A stretch of 64,000 nt of DNA, from positions 558,001 through 622,000 of the forward strand of contig JAJNNX010000007.1 in the NCBI GenBank assembly GCA_023159155.1, written 5' to 3'. A program made the translations under genes and the position numbers. The DNA is from Ustulina deusta (lineage: Eukaryota > Ascomycota > Sordariomycetes > Xylariales > Xylariaceae). The notes beneath the pieces were generated by a model. The model was not told the origin of the DNA. It searched no databases and saw nothing but the letters and a program-made list of their open reading frames with translations. Below, one piece after another: positions 1 through 14,500 of the stretch; the stretch's first letter is position 1; each line of letters opens with the position of its first letter.

Positions 1-3000
1 CTATGCGTACTAACCTGCTATCCGTACGACGAGCTGTACCCCATGGACAATTAACAAAGTCTCATGAACAATGCATTGCCCTGTCTCTTCCCGTCTTGGC
101 CGAGGACGTGCTGTGTGTTACCGGGTATTCTCGCGCTTTTTGAATCAAGCAATCTGGATTGCCAATGCTCTAGCAACTGCTGGAATTTCAGAGCCTTCAA
201 AAGCAAGACTCCGTTATCAAGAGTGTTTCAAAGAACGAGGGGCGCAACAAACCGGCACGCGCAGCCAGCCATTTCTTCACGACTATCTCTCAATCTAGGT
301 AGGTAGGTATTCAAGGGACGACGGCACTAACGAGCACCTGCAGCTCAAGGTGCGACCAAGAATGGTAGGTCCAGCATTTTCAGGGTAGCAATTCGCCCAT
401 CCCATCCCATATGTATGTACATCATGCTGCTACACTACATACACTAGAGTCTGAAGCGTGGCATGACTTTCTTTTTCCTTGGTGGATGGTGGATGGGTTT
501 GTAGACCATCCACTACAAGGTATGTATGTAATCAGCACCGTTCCATGCAACCACAATCCGGATTATTATTGCAGCTTGTGCTACCTGCTCCTTTGCAATC
601 CTCTTCGAAAATGTCCACAATCTACAGTAGATGATAGATGATTCTTCTCCTGCTGCTCCTCTTCGACAACAGGCGTCGCCTAATTATTCCAATCCGCATG
701 ACAACTTTTAGGTCGAGACTACAACTTCATAGGCCGGCCTAGACGACTGGCCGGACCCTCGGGCTAGTTCGCCCGAACCCCCATATCCCAAAGGGGGAAT
801 CGAAGAACCTCAACAGAGATATACACTTATTTAGCTGGAGACACAAGTGAGAGTGGGCCATCGTATACTCTCTATACTACCTCAGATATTGCAGCGTACG
901 GACTACGCACTTGAGGTGGGTAAGGACGGGACGATTCGGCGATGCTTTCTCCCGCATCCATCCCACCCCACCACACCCTTTCGCCTTGGTCTCTGTCGAT
1001 ATATATTAACGTCGTCTTTCCCCGCGATTCGTAGCGTCGGCTTCGCCAACGGCAGCGTCGCGATTCGATCGTCCAGCGAAGTTAGTATTCTATTTCCGGG
1101 TTAGGAGCAGCCGTCTATGAAAGGGCTCCTGGGAAATATGATCTTCCTCCAGCCGACGGCCCAGCTCGCCCGGTTGTTTGTTTGTCTGGTGTCATCGCAC
1201 AGATGTATAGTGTAAGACCGGAGCATAGCACCCTCGAAGCCACGCGAGAGATAGGTACTTGCTACCTCTGTATGTACTACTGCATTCACGGCTTGAGGCG
1301 TGTCGCACACGCCAATCTCTCACACTTCCCCTGCTCCTCCAGTACGTGTAGGTTCGCTACCTTTCGGTTCAACCTAGCCCATGCTTCGCCAGTACCTTAT
1401 CAGCGTAATAAGTTGGATGGATCACCAATCAGATAATTGACTGATTGATAATCATCAAGGAGGTTATGCATCTCCTTGGAATTTCCTCTATGAGTTTCGC
1501 TCGCTCGGCTAGTCTCCACCGTTCATCCGAACGAGTAAGCAAGGTACCAGTTGCAGACTAGGTAGGCGGTCTCCACAAGGAACTTGGTCCCCACGCATAT
1601 CAATACTACCTACCTACGACCAGCCCTCGCTCTTCAACGCTTCTCCGGACGTACGGCCAAACCAAAGCCGGCGAAGCTGTTCATTTAGCAGTCAGATAAG
1701 TCTCACGCTAAGGACGAAGTATGCGTGTAAGTAGGTAGATGCGCGCTTGTGCAGACAGAGCCAAGAAATGGCGCAGATTCAGTTCTAACTAACGACCTGG
1801 TTCTCATAAGTCTTACAAATCGAAGCCTTCGCCTACAGATGCCTTACGAATACATGTCACCAAGACGGCGGACGGATAACGGGTAGGACTGTGTCACATG
1901 CCTCTAGCTACTAGGTAGACTTATCCCACTGCGACTCCCATGGTTAACCTGGCTGTCTACTCGGTTCCTAGGCTTTTACTCTACTTCTTACGGGGTTCTG
2001 TGCACGAAAACAAAGCTATAGCTCTGCTTAACCTGAATAGGTTTCTACGTTATCCAGTATTACAATTCTAAAGTTAGATCAGAATTAACATGCCGATGAG
2101 ATAATGACTTATCTGAACATGACAAGCAATTGTCACTGATGAAATCCAAACCTCAGAGCAGCACACATCAGTCAACAGGCAATAATATAATTGTCCTGAG
2201 CTAAATCGACAGCTATAACCCGTGAATCATCAGAATTGGTGGTATCTAGTTTACCTACTTAAGTACAAGGAGTCTTCGGTTCAGTACGCGAATGCTTACA
2301 TATATTCCAACTCAAGGCTTGTGTCATCGCTTGCCGCTGGCCTGCGATTCGTCATAAGCGAATGCATTCCGAAACGAGCCGCGCTCGGTCACATTATGAA
2401 AGGCCGGTGTAAAGCGAATTTCATTGCGAAGAGCCGACATGGCCGATTTGTGTCATGAAAACCCGAAGAAGCAGAAAGCAACATAGCGTGTCACGCCATG
2501 TTTGCTCACTCCCTCACTCACAATGGTATTTATTGTATTACCTTTGGCACTAAATTGTGAGTGGCGTGCGTTAGCATGCCTACTTTTGCGAGGATTCATC
2601 CCAATTACATACATGAGCAACAGGTACTTGATTCTCGTGACTGACATTAATAAGGCATGTTAAGTTCACCTGCTTCAACAAGGAAAGCAACTTTTAAACA
2701 TGTAAACCCAACATACGTGGAATACAACTCCTCTATCCAAGCTCTAACAGAGCCAAGTTAGTAGTCGATTTCCAACTACAAGTAACGAGTTCAGAGTAAG
2801 AGGAGGCTCGCAAAGTATTGACCAGTGTTGCACTGGGCTAAGCCCAAGCACACTAGTGGGCGGGTTAGAGGGTCACCCCACCATCGTGAAATCATCATCA
2901 GCGTCATCATCATCACAGAGCTTTATCGGTTCTTCGCCGACTAGAATTGACATTGGAAAATGTATGTGCCCGAACGCACAAGAGGCTTTGAGCTCTTCTG

Positions 3001-3183
3001 GAAGCTTACAGAGTACACACATGCAGCGACCGGGTCATGATTCGACCGATAGATGGCGTGTTCCTCGGGACATGATGTGTGTAGCCATGCGTAGGGCCGC
3101 GTAGCCAGATATCTCCTTTGGTAGCAGACGGCTAGGTACTGTAGATACACTACATATGGTTCGGCCCAATGCAACGCCACAAT

Positions 3184-3212
3184 GACTACCTACCTACCTA
3201 CTTACTACCTAC
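3184..3212. repeat. CCTA tetranucleotide tract
   Basis: Imperfect CTAC/CTTAC repeats. Similar tracts, in either orientation, occur at 3659-3712 (with embedded TGCC repeats), 4221-4236 and 4367-4389, with shorter TAGGTACCTA pieces scattered elsewhere in the window (for example near 44070-44100). Confidence 0.85.
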
Positions 3213-4070
3213 ATAGGTACTGTACATGCATGAGGTTAAATAAGCGTGCGCTGGAATAATATGAACTATATACACACTTAGTAAACGATCATTCAGGCGA
3301 GCCAATCACTTACCTACTCCCCCATCAGTGTATTTATTTCGGTAGCCAGTGGCGTCGTCCATGGTGTTATTATTGTGTCCCAACTGCGAGTTTACAAAGT
3401 CGCGTGCATGGGGGCGAGATACCTAGACTAGGTAGGTACTCTATCTACTACTAAGGTAGTGCAAGTACCTGCCTACTAACCTACTAACCTCACGGAGATA
3501 CCACATGAAACCCTACCTATCACACACTCGATTAGGTAAGTACGTAGACGGGCCGAAGCGCGCGACGGATTGGGGGAGCCGTGCGTAGTAGTGTAGGTCG
3601 GATCGGATCCCGTACACCTGCCAGCATTGCCTACCTACCTTACCTACGGTAGAATACACTAGGTAGGTAGGTGGCCTGCCTGCCTGCCTACATACTTTAC
3701 CTACCTACCCAAAGTACCTAACTCGTCATGAACAGCTGGACGCTTCTGTCGATCCCAGGATTCCGGGTTCTTGCAGGCAGCCAAGGCAGGCAGGCAGGTA
3801 GGTAAGTAGAAGAGTCCAAGCGGGCACCAAACCAACCAACCCACCTGATGACGATAATCGACGATCGACTGGATACCAGCAATCGTAACCAGACCTGCAC
3901 CGCGGGCTAATTAATTACTTACCTTCCCGTAACTCATAGTGTACATACATATATGCATGTGTCAATTTCATGGATTTCCGACGTCCGTCTTATGACGCAT
4001 TGATAATATCCTCTTTTTTTTTTTGTTGTTGTTTGGCCTGATTTCCTTTTTTTTTTCTTTTTGGGGGTGT

Positions 4071-4095
4071 TTTATTATTATTATTATTATTATTA
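4071..4095. repeat. (TTA)n microsatellite
   Basis: About eight TTA units directly after T-rich tracts. It translates as poly-Asn on the minus strand, which makes a spurious open frame there. Confidence 0.9.
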
Positions 4096-7000
4096 TCGTC
4101 TTCTTCCTCCAAACTTGTCTGTCGCCTCTTTCCTAAAATAGATCGATTGATTGGCGAACGAACCAACATTTTCGCCACCGAGACCACGGGACGTCGTTGG
4201 CTGTTGGCTATCTAGATAAGTTAGGTAGGTAGGTAGTGTACCGTGAGGTATCTTGGGGGACGAAATTTGGGGGCGCTGGGATTTTTTTCATCCGCGCCCG
4301 TTCCACGAAGGGGGGTCGCACGCCGGGAGCCCACGACTGGTGGTCTGCCAAACTGGTACGCGTAGTGTAGGTAGGTAGGTAGGTAGGTGGTAGATAGGTA
4401 GCTGGATTCGGTGAACCGTGGCCGAAGTGACTGACTAATGGGTTTTGTTGACGCACGGAAACGCCTCGCTTGTCTTGACTCGTCTGGCTGCCTGGCCTGA
4501 CTGACTGACTGACAAACATGAGTCTTACCTGTTGGTAACTTGTTCGTGGCACAGGATTGACATCGTGATCATACCTCTTGTTGCACCAACTTGGGTCACT
4601 TGAGCCGAACTTGTGCTTCGCAAGCTCTCTATTCTCGATGTGCGGCTTCGCCCACTGGTATAAGACGGGAAGGGGGGGGGGATGAGCATATGTCGAACCC
4701 CGTCCCAGCTGGGATCACTTGGTGCCTGGCACTTGAGAGCGCTTGAGTCGTGTACAGTAGGCCATGAACTTCTTCTTATTGACAGGGGATCCAAGGCTTA
4801 CTTAAAAAAAGTGTTTGGCATAGTAGGTGTGTAGACCTGTATGTAGCATTCAAGGCTATCCAGATCCGGGCACACCATGTAGGTACACATACAGACTTAT
4901 TTGTTGCGACACGCGATATCCTGGTTCGTCAGCAATGACCATTTCGAGGCGTGCCTTGCCTTGCCTCGTATTCCACCTGGAACTACTAAGTACCTACTTA
5001 GTAGTTGCTGATGGTCCCAGGCAATTGACTGATGTGTATGACCGGACGGCGCCGATGCAGGTAGGTACAGTAGGCATCGAAATATGCATGCAACCCAATG
5101 ACGACTTTGCCGCATTCTTGTGCCTCGCCGTGTGGGTGTCTCTGCTTATTTCTACTTAGTAGGTACAGTAGAGAGAGGATGGCCGCATGCGGCGAAGACC
5201 CAGGCGTCACCGAGACTGTACTGTGCTGGTAATACCGTTGGGGAGTGGCATTCGTCATCTGCCTAGCAGAGAGGTGCTTGGCCGTGTGAGCATAAATGCG
5301 GGAGAGGGCTGAACAATCAATACCTGCTGCCATCCAGCAGAGCAGATTGGACACATGTGGTTCGGACAAACTCGAGATGCTGGCGCCACATAACCGCCCG
5401 ATCCGTCAACGAATGCGTGTTTCAGTCCACTGTAACGAGATCGGTTCGAGTTCAATTGCCTGACAGATCCAGGTACGGTAGATGGTCTGAGACATGGAAT
5501 TGATCATCTATTGAGACAAAAGTCTTGTCTCTCCACATCCAATCCGACGCGGTGGAATGAACGATTCATCTACGGTATTCTACTAATTTAGGTACCGACC
5601 GGTCTTGATCCCGGTCCATGCATCAGTCATCTTTTTCCCACTATGCTTCCTACCTCGAATATCTAACTACGTAATGAGTATTCTCTGCGAAATACCCACA
5701 GCCGTGTAGTGTAACCTTGGTTTTACATCGCGAACCAGAACATGATAGAACAGCGAAAAGAGGAAGGAATAAAAGAAAAAAAAAAAAGTCTGCCTTGTTT
5801 CAGGTTCGCATGCGAGAGCACAGTTGAAACACGGCTTGGTTGTCTGATGTTTATGACAGACAGATATGACAGGATCTGACGCCAAGCGACACGACCCTGT
5901 GATAATCTGGGAACGGGGAAAGGCCATGCGATTGGGTTTTGGTACCTTACCTACACCTACAGCGCCGCACCCACAGTACCTGGCGCAATCTATTTCTCAT
6001 GCCGAGAATCCGGGAAGCGTCCTAGCTGTGAGGCTGAGCTGAGCATTGGATTTCTAAAAGTGGCAACTGATGTTACACGGAGGGGGGATCAGGATCAGGA
6101 AGACGCAAAGAAGTAGCGATTCTCCTTGTCACGGAGCTGGACTAGAAGGGTTTCCCGAGTGCATGACCTTGATACTGGGATACTTAAGCTTATTCATTGT
6201 CTAGCTTGTATTGATCGTTTATGCCCCCTTTCCGTCACAACACCAAAGCATAAAGAAGGGACAAAGAGGTCCTAGGTTGCGTGGTTTTCTATTATTCGTT
6301 CTGCTGATGAACGTTGTGAAGGCCTCTAATGGACGGTTTCATTGCCATTCCGCGGCTCAATACCATCTCAGAAGACTGACACGAGCGTCGATACGAAGTA
6401 GGGAGGTAGACAGCCAGCTCTCTCCACTCGACTTAGCATCCAAGTATCTATCGATGCGCCTGTTGTACTCTCAAGTTCACTTTTCTTTAGCCATTCCCGG
6501 TGCTGATGTCAATGCAGATGCCGATGCAAATCACGGAGTAAATGTACCCAAACAGCCGGCTCGATTGCTCACTTTCGCGACTCGAGTGGCTCATTGAGTC
6601 TTGAAGAGCAGAATGGCGCAGTGGCCGAGGTAAAAGTAGATGAAGTGCTTCGTCTCTGTAACCAATATATTAGCATTCCAACAGCGCAATTGAGGCCAGG
6701 GATGATGACTACCGTGAGTGACAAAGCTGCCAAAGTTCCTTCCCACGATGCAGTGCCACGTAGGGCCCTTTCGCTCGTCGAACTATTTTGCGTTTAGTAC
6801 AGCTCGCGGCGACCTAGCCAATGACAAGAGAAGGCCTACCGTTTTCTTGATATGTTGTGCAATGTCCTTCTCAATAGTAAACTTTCCCATCGCTTCCTGA
6901 GCTGGTGGCACGTGTCAGATGTGTACTTGATACGGGAATCTCGTGTTATCGCATACCGACGTCGACTGCCTCCTGCTGCATATCCTCGGTCTAATGGCTG

Positions 7001-7703
7001 TTAGTATGCCCATTGGCTATCCTACTACAATACTGGAGTTCTCCTAACCATGTCTGCCGACTTAATTTGTGCTGTTGCACAAAGATGGGGTTGTTAGCCA
7101 GAAGCAGTTCTCCATGTTATCAGCATTTGACAGGGCGGTTCACGAACCGTCGAGCTTTTCGCGCGCAGCCGGGGGAGGGGAGGGTTGTTCCGCCATATTC
7201 AGATAAGTTTGTAGGAGCTGGTAAGTGGTGGTTCTATGATATGAGATCTTAGTAAAAATGCAATGGCCAGGGGCGAGCAGTATGTAGTTGATAGAAGCTG
7301 TCCAGTAGCTCAAACCAGTGGTTTTGACACAGGCATTGTGGTATCGGACTTTGAGTTTTGAACTCACAGTTGGCGCGCTAAGGTACGGCGGTGATTACAA
7401 GATTCTCGCGATTGTTGTTGTCTAAGGTCGGGTGTGTGCAGACTGGAAAGAGAGGATGTGCCCGATGTCGCGTTGGTGGTGCTGTAAATATCAAAGAGCG
7501 TCGCGCCACCATCCACCATTGGCCGCCTTGCTTTTTGGCAGTCTGGGGGGTTCTGGGTCTGGGGCAATGGGTTGGGCACTACACTCGGTATCTATCTGCA
7601 CTAAGACCACTACCGATGAGCCTGCCCTGTAGGCTGTCAGTTAGGCAGGTACCTCCCAGACAAGCATGTACCTACTGGTAATGTCGAAGGTGGGATGCTT
7701 CCA

Positions 7704-7713
7704 ATCACGTGAT
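7704..7713. promoter_or_regulatory. Palindromic CACGTG box upstream of MRD1
   Basis: The 10-base palindrome ATCACGTGAT lies 133 bases upstream of the MRD1 start codon. CACGTG is the core site of bHLH factors such as Cbf1. The site is seen directly; its use in MRD1 expression is inference from position. Confidence 0.4.
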
Positions 7714-7845
7714 GATAAGTGTGGTAGTTCCTTGTCTCCACCAAAATTTTGATTCAGCGAGAGTTGACTTTTTTTGCTTCCTCTTTGAGCCGCAACCAGC
7801 ACAGAGCAAGAGAGAGCGATGACAATTTGACCTGCCCTTACAACC

Positions 7846-10734
7846 ATGGAGTCCTCACGTATCTTTGTCCGCGGTCTCCCTCCAACAATTAATGGTCAGT
7901 TATCGTCTCCTATACTATATCATGTGTCTCTAGCAACCGCATATTGACATAGAACTGCCGTAGAGGCCGAGCTACGGAAACATTTTAGCACGAGAGGTCA
8001 TGTTTCCGACATTAAGGTTTTTCCGCAGAGGAGAATTGGCTATGTTGGCTACAAAACTCCGCAGGAGGCCGGCGAGGCAGTCAAGTACTTCAATCGTTCT
8101 TTCATCCGCATGTCCAAGGTTCACGTTGAGCTCGCCAAGCCTGTAAGTAGATTGTCGGCTGGCCAGGATACGTACATCGCTAACGATTTCTCTGCAGATA
8201 GCAGATCCGTCCACCTCTAGAACTAAATCCTCTGACGGACGACCTCCCATGGGCTCGAGAACCAAGCCTACCCAACCGTCGGCGGCGAGTGAAGAACACA
8301 CCGATGCCAATGTGAAGAAGCGCAAGCGAGACGCCCTAGACGAGTCTGATCCGAAGCTGCAGGAGTTTCTGAATGTGATGCAGGCATCGAGGATATCGAC
8401 AAACAAACTGCATGGGCATGAAGATGATTCTGTTCTTGAACCTCCTACAAAGAAGGTTGCTGTCGTTGATGAACCCGAATCAGGGGACGAGTACCACTCT
8501 ATGCCCGCACAGCCTAGGAAACGAACCGCAACACCGCCACCTAAATTAGTCCCTGAATCACAAACACGGCCACCGGCTATGCCGATAGTTGATCCGTCTG
8601 CAGATGCGCCAGATGAACAGTCAGCTTCGCAAACCGTCAATCGTGCACAGGAGGCCATCACTGGCACCCTTGATGATGATGACTGGCTGCGCAATAGGAC
8701 AAATAGGCTTCTAGACCTGGCGGATCAGGATGACATTGTCCCTGTCAGACCTCAACCAACAACAGTTGACCGAACTGGGGAACAATGTTTGGAACACAGT
8801 ATTCCAGATAACGTTAACACAACGGAAGAAAATACCGCTGCTGTACCGGAAGAAAGCGTAGAGAGAAATACAGACTCGCAATATGCTGCGACTCTTGAAG
8901 CTATCCGGAAGACTGCGAGGATTTTCTGCCGAAATCTGCCCTACGATGCTACTGCTGAAGACCTCAGGACTCACTTCGAAAAATTTGGTGAGGTAGAAGA
9001 GGTAAGAATCTCATGATTTTGTTATTAACCCCCTCCCCTTTCCTTATTGATTCTATGATGAACCCCAGATAGGGACAGCTGAATCATTTTTTGATGCGAA
9101 CCCTGGGCCAGTATTTTAGTAGATGCTCTGGTTTCTGAGAATCTCCCTTCGTCAACTAATAACTATCCCTAATCCAATATTTTCATTCCTGCTAAATGAT
9201 AATAGGTCCATGTTCCATCGGATGTGTCAAACAAGAACCGGGGTGTAAGTTATATCTTTCTAAATGACTATGAGAACACATTGCTCACATACCGAAGATG
9301 GGGTTTATTTTATTTCGTGACCAAGAGGCGGCTCTAAAGGCATTCCAGTCCGATCGCACCACATTTCAAGGCAGGATTTTGCACCTATTACCAGCAAAGG
9401 CGAAAACCGATGAGCTCGACGAATTTTCACTTGCCAAGCTACCACTCAAACAGCAAAATTTGATTAAGAAGAGAAAGAAAGCTGCTGCTTCAACTTGGTC
9501 TTGGAATTCTCTTTACATGTCCCAAGATGCCGTCAATACCTCTGTTGCCGATCGCCTAGGTATTTCTAAAAGTGAATTGTTAGATCCGACCAGTAGTGAT
9601 ACCGGTGTTAAGCAGGCTCTTGCTGAGTCGGAGATAATACAGGACACCAAGTCATACTTTGCCGCAAACGGTGTCAACTTGGAGTCTTTCAAGCTGAAAC
9701 CTCGATCTGATGATGTGATCTTGGTCAAGAATTTAGATGCAAACACGAAATCTGAGGAAATTAGGAATCTTTTTGAGGAACATGGGAAAGTATTAAGAGT
9801 CTTGATTCCCCCGACAGGGGTGATCGCGATCGTACAATTTGCTTCTCCCTCCGATGGGAAGCGAGCGTTTGCAAAGCTAGCATACCGGCGCTTCGGCTCT
9901 TCACAATTGTTTCTGGAGAAAGCTCCACGAGATATACTTTTCGACTCACAACCAGCGCAGGGCCAGGGTCTGAGTACCCAGCCCGCAGCTGTTGAAAAGG
10001 TGTCCGTATCAGATCTTCTTACGGAAGATCCAAACCAACCTTCATCAGATGCCACCTTGTTTGTGAAGAACCTGAATTTCGACACCAACACTAATGCACT
10101 GGCCGATGCTTTCCAACACCTCGAAGGGTTCAAGAGCGCCCTTGTTAAGACAAAAAAGGATATAAAGCGGCCCGGTCAAACACTCTCGATGGGGTTTGGT
10201 TTCATTTCGTTTGAAAATAGCGATATGGCTGCTGCCGCAGCAAAGGTCATGGACGGCCATGTTCTAATGGGCCACAAATTACAGATTAGAGCTTCCCACC
10301 GTGGTCTTGATGCCGCCGAGGAACGAAAGAAAAAGGAAGAGATTGCCAAGAAAGCTACCTGCACTCTCATAGTAAAGAACTTACCGTTCCAGGCAAGCAA
10401 GCGCGAGATAAAAGCGCTGTTTTCTGCATATTCTCAGATCAAGTCTGTCAGGATGCCTAAGAAGTTTAATCACTCTGGGAGGGGATTTGCATTTGTGGAC
10501 TTTTCTTCCAGTAAGGAGGCGGCATCGGCGCTGCAGGCGCTCGAAGGAACGCATCTACTCGGCCGTCGTCTGATCCTACAATATGCTGAAGCTGATGCAG
10601 TGGATGCCGAAGAGGAAATTGCTAAGATGCAGAAGAAGGTTGGTGGACAGGTCAATAAAGTTGCCCTGCAGGAACTCACAGGCCAAGGCCGGAAGAAGTT
10701 CAACGTTGGGGGAGACAGGGACGAGGGAGATTAA
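7846..10734 (+). CDS. MRD1: Multiple RNA-binding domain protein Mrd1
   Basis: Five exons: 7846-7894, 7964-8142, 8198-9001, 9206-9244 and 9298-10734, giving 835 residues. All junctions are GT-AG and all phases agree. Five RRM domains are visible. RRM1 is near residues 5-76 (IFVRGLPPT at its start). RRM2 is near 312-390 (ARIFCRNLPYD, split by two introns). RRM3 is near 497-565 (VILVKNL), RRM4 near 609-690 (ATLFVKNLNF) and RRM5 near 712-790 (CTLIVKNLPF, then GRGFAFVDF). An acidic, charged linker joins RRM1 and RRM2. In yeast Mrd1 binds 35S pre-rRNA and the U3 snoRNP and is needed for early cleavages to 18S rRNA in the nucleolus. Five RRMs with this spacing, and this length, are the family norm. 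The start codon is the ATG just before the conserved SSRIFVRGLP motif. Confidence 0.95.
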
Positions 10735-11564
10735 AAGGCAGCAATTCAATTGTCTATTCTTCCCTGTGCATATAATTATGCCACTAAAGGAGTGTAAGTG
10801 TGAGTATTACCATCTTCGGAGAGAAGATCTGGTTCATTGGGGCCATAAGACTCCCTTTGCCAAGAGTATAGGAGCTTCCCCGCCAGCCGGACCCAGGGAA
10901 TCGGCTCGCATGCAGGTAGGTTACAGGGAGGGCTGCACACAGAACAACCCCCTGTCCCTCAAGTACATGTTGCTACTCTATAGACTTGACGATCTTTGTA
11001 TTAGTACGTTAGTCAAAGTCACATTCCCACCGCTTAGTACTTCGAGTCGTATAGTAGTCGCCGAGCCGAGGAAGCTAGAGGACATCGTTAGCACTCGCAA
11101 ATTGAGCATTCCCCAATACATCTGTTATTGTCTCGTTACCATTTTGATCCTAGTCTCGTTGCGTGCCAGTAGTACCCTCCTCTTATCTCATAGCAATAGA
11201 TCTTGTCTCGACAGCAGTGTTTGTACTATCCCGAGCCTTCTCTATGACGCCCTTGATTAGTGGGGGTCGTTTCTAGGGCGTGGTCGTTCAAGGCACAGTC
11301 ACTATCCTTCTTGATAATAGTTGTACTCGAGAGTTAGGTTGCTAAGGTTCATATAAGATATGGCACCATCTACCTCCATGCCAGTTCTTCTGGCCAGGTG
11401 ACCACCTTCGCTCATATTTCGACGGGCGTTTCTTGCCATTGCCATTCCTTTCTACATATCTTAATCTGCTTCCCAGCGTTCTTGCGTTCCCTCTAGGCAT
11501 TCGCCAAAATTCTCCATCGTTACGTGAAGCATTCTTTATCGTTTCTTTCATTACTCTCCTTACA
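10735..11564. other. MRD1 3' flank and abaA-like upstream region
   Basis: This 830-base gap should hold the MRD1 terminator and the promoter and 5' leader of the TEA-domain gene. An upstream in-frame ATG at 11433 would add 44 residues to the latter, but these are hydrophobic and unlike the polar N-terminus downstream. I treat it as 5' leader. Confidence 0.55.
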
Positions 11565-14500
11565 ATGCAGCTTCCACGGCCAGTCTTGCCATCTCAGAGA
11601 TTCTCACCAACGTCTGATTACGCATACGACGGTCACCATGAGGGGGTGCTTACGACACGGCAACCATTGAGCGAGTCAACTGGGAACATTCAAGCTCATC
11701 GCCTTGCCGCCTCCGCCGCCTTGTGTTATAACCAACTCTCTCTATCTCCGCCTATTCATTCTATTCCAACACCCCCTATACTTCCCACCCAAGCCTTGAC
11801 TTCGAGCTATGGCACTAGCCTCCGGGGCCAACGTTCTTTACATCGAAATGTGTGTTTACAAGAACTATCAATGGGTAACCCACGGGGTAGGAAAAACCCC
11901 ATATACCACCACAAGAACTTCGCAGATTATCGTAATAAGGTCATGCAAAAAGAGCTCGACAAGGAACAACCTGTATGGCCAGATTGGTTAGAAGATGCTT
12001 TCCTCGATGGTGTGTATAGCCTTTGCTGATCCTGTCTACCACGTGAGGCATATTTTAACCGTTAATTGGCAGCCCTTCTCCTGATCCCCCAGCTGGGTAG
12101 GAAGAAGTTTAGTTCAAAGACAATCCTCTACGGCCGGAATATGCTGATTACGGAATATCTTTGGATATACCACTGGACCCTTCACCCACCCAGGAAGGGT
12201 GAACGGATCCCATCTGGAAAACAGAGAGAAAAGACCAAGGAGAGCCCTGGACATCCTATTTTTAGGTCACGAAAACAAGTGTCTAGTCATATACAGGTTT
12301 TGAAGGGATTTTTCCCTACACTGCCCACATGTAAGAGCGTTCATCTGCCCGACTGACCAACATATGCTAACTGCTCGGTGTAGTCCACTTCATCTTCCCG
12401 AGGCAGAAGGATGGAATGGACGACGACAGGAGACTCGTGAAGGAAGAAGAAGACATGGAGTCCTTCAAGAACAACCGGGTGCTCATCTCGATAGCTGATG
12501 GGCAGTTACCAGACGAACGACCAAACTACGAGTACTTCTCGCGGCTCCTAAATGCCGACAACGATGTATTCATACGACCAAAGCAGTGTTGGATCTTCGT
12601 GTCATCGTCAAAAATAACCCTCAAAGAAAAGCATATCGCGGCGGAGGATGGGACAATGAAGAAGCAGCTGGTTGCAAACCACCCGGATGGTTTATGCTTG
12701 ACAGAGGCAGACTACCCACACCTGAAACTCAATGAGGGCAAGGACTATAAAGACCTACCACGCCAAGGGAACCAGCCGACAATATTACTACACGAATACA
12801 CAAAAACTCTAGCCCAGAAGGAATCCTCTTCGGTAAAGGAGATTTCCGGCAAGTGGGATGTGAGATTCCCAGAGCTCCGGGAGAAGTTGACTGCTGCCCT
12901 CGACGACGTTCAGCCGTCTGATGAGCTGACTTCACGCTGTGTCGTTGGGCCTTGCGACACTTTCCACTTCGAGACAGTGCTCGATTTACACTCCACTTCG
13001 AAGTTCCCCCCGGGTTCCGACTTGAACGGGCTTGTTGAGTTCACGATCAGTCGGCCTGATCACCACAACCACAGTTGGCGATCAAGGACATGCGTCATCA
13101 AGCCTGACGAACTCTACATGTCGGATGGAGAAGACGAATACTGGGAAAAAGACAGTTCAATCGATGTAATTCCCTCCCATCGTGTTGGCTGCAGCGGTGT
13201 CGGTCGATGTGACTGCACCGCCCGTGGTAGCCGTGATACTATCTCCATCCCATTCCCAGCCAACAGCTGGGCCAACACTTTCATCAAGCTTGCACCGTTC
13301 GTGACAGCTGAACAAGAGAGGAAGGGCCGTGAGCGGGCGGCTCGAGAGGCATCGTCGCTGAGTGGCCGGGCCGAGCGTGAAGCAGCTCGGATGAAGAAGG
13401 AGAACGAGGAGTCATCATCACACCTCAAGTCGAAAGGTCCTAGCCCCAAAGACCTTCTCTCTCAAGTTGCCATGTACCAAGAGATATGGTCGGCACCACA
13501 GAACGAAGCGGTAGGCAGAAACAGCGACGAGGACTCATCTTCCAAGCGGAGCCGTGGGAAATGGACACGCCGAGCAGTCATCCTATGGACGTTCGTGCCT
13601 GTCCATGATAATACCGACGAGAGAGGAAAGACGACAGCTGTGCCCCCCGGCACGAACTGGCGCTTTCTCACCAAGATCGATCCGACATCTTCGTATCACC
13701 AGCAACAGGCATACGTCTCTGGGTCCCCAACAGTCCTATCCCGGGAGAACATCATGAGCCCGAATCCCGGATATGCACAGCACACCAACGCAGTGATGCA
13801 GGAGAACTTCAGCGCTGCTTACGACGCCAGTGCCACGAGTGCTTTTGCCTTGCCGGGTTATACCCATAGCCACAACCAGCAACACCTGCCCCATCTACAT
13901 CAACAAAACCAGCTTGCGGGGTTCAGTGATGTGCTTGACGGGTTTTCAAACGGACTCACAACTCCACCTCCCACGGCTGGTCTTTCAGGCAGTTACCCTC
14001 ACAACTTCGACAACAACTGCACAAACATCGACTCCGGCCACACATTGCATCACCAGCTGAGTTTCATGTCCGACGGGACGAGCGGCACGAGTACGACGGA
14101 TCACACTCAAGCTAGTCTCCTCATGAGCCATGACCCAAGCCCGGCCGAGCCCTTCCTATCCGGTCTCGACGTTTCCGATTACATGCCGGACTTCACAACA
14201 ACATCCCCACACACACTCAGCGACTTGACGACGCGGTACATGGACAATAATCACGCGGTAACAGACGTGAGCGGAGTCAGCTGGGCCGACGCAAGCGGCC
14301 TCACGGCGTCGACCACGGCAGAGCCGCAATGGGCGGCCATCGCGGCGGCAGCAGCCGCGGCCGCGGGCCACACAACAACACAGCACCACAGCGAGCAGCA
14401 CATGGGGCACGAGGCGGACCTGGGCCCCGAGCACCAAGACACATGGGCGGTGTGGCAGACGGCAGAGCTCACGCACCACCACCACCACCACAACATCTCG

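Larger units (their letters stand above)
1..7845. other. Gene-poor intergenic region rich in TAGG/CCTA repeats
   Basis: I see no recognisable gene here. The open frames are short (at most about 130 codons), lack domain-like sequence and often contain translated microsatellite. The stretch is studded with TAGGTA/TACCTA words, poly-T, a TTA run (about 4071-4095) and TATA-like pieces. Parts next to MRD1 probably serve as its promoter. Short or fast-evolving secreted-protein or ncRNA genes cannot be excluded without transcript data. Confidence 0.6.

Noticed and set aside
3990..4187. Minus-strand frame with poly-Asn and poly-Lys
   Set aside because: It translates a (TTA)n microsatellite and homopolymers and is not a gene.
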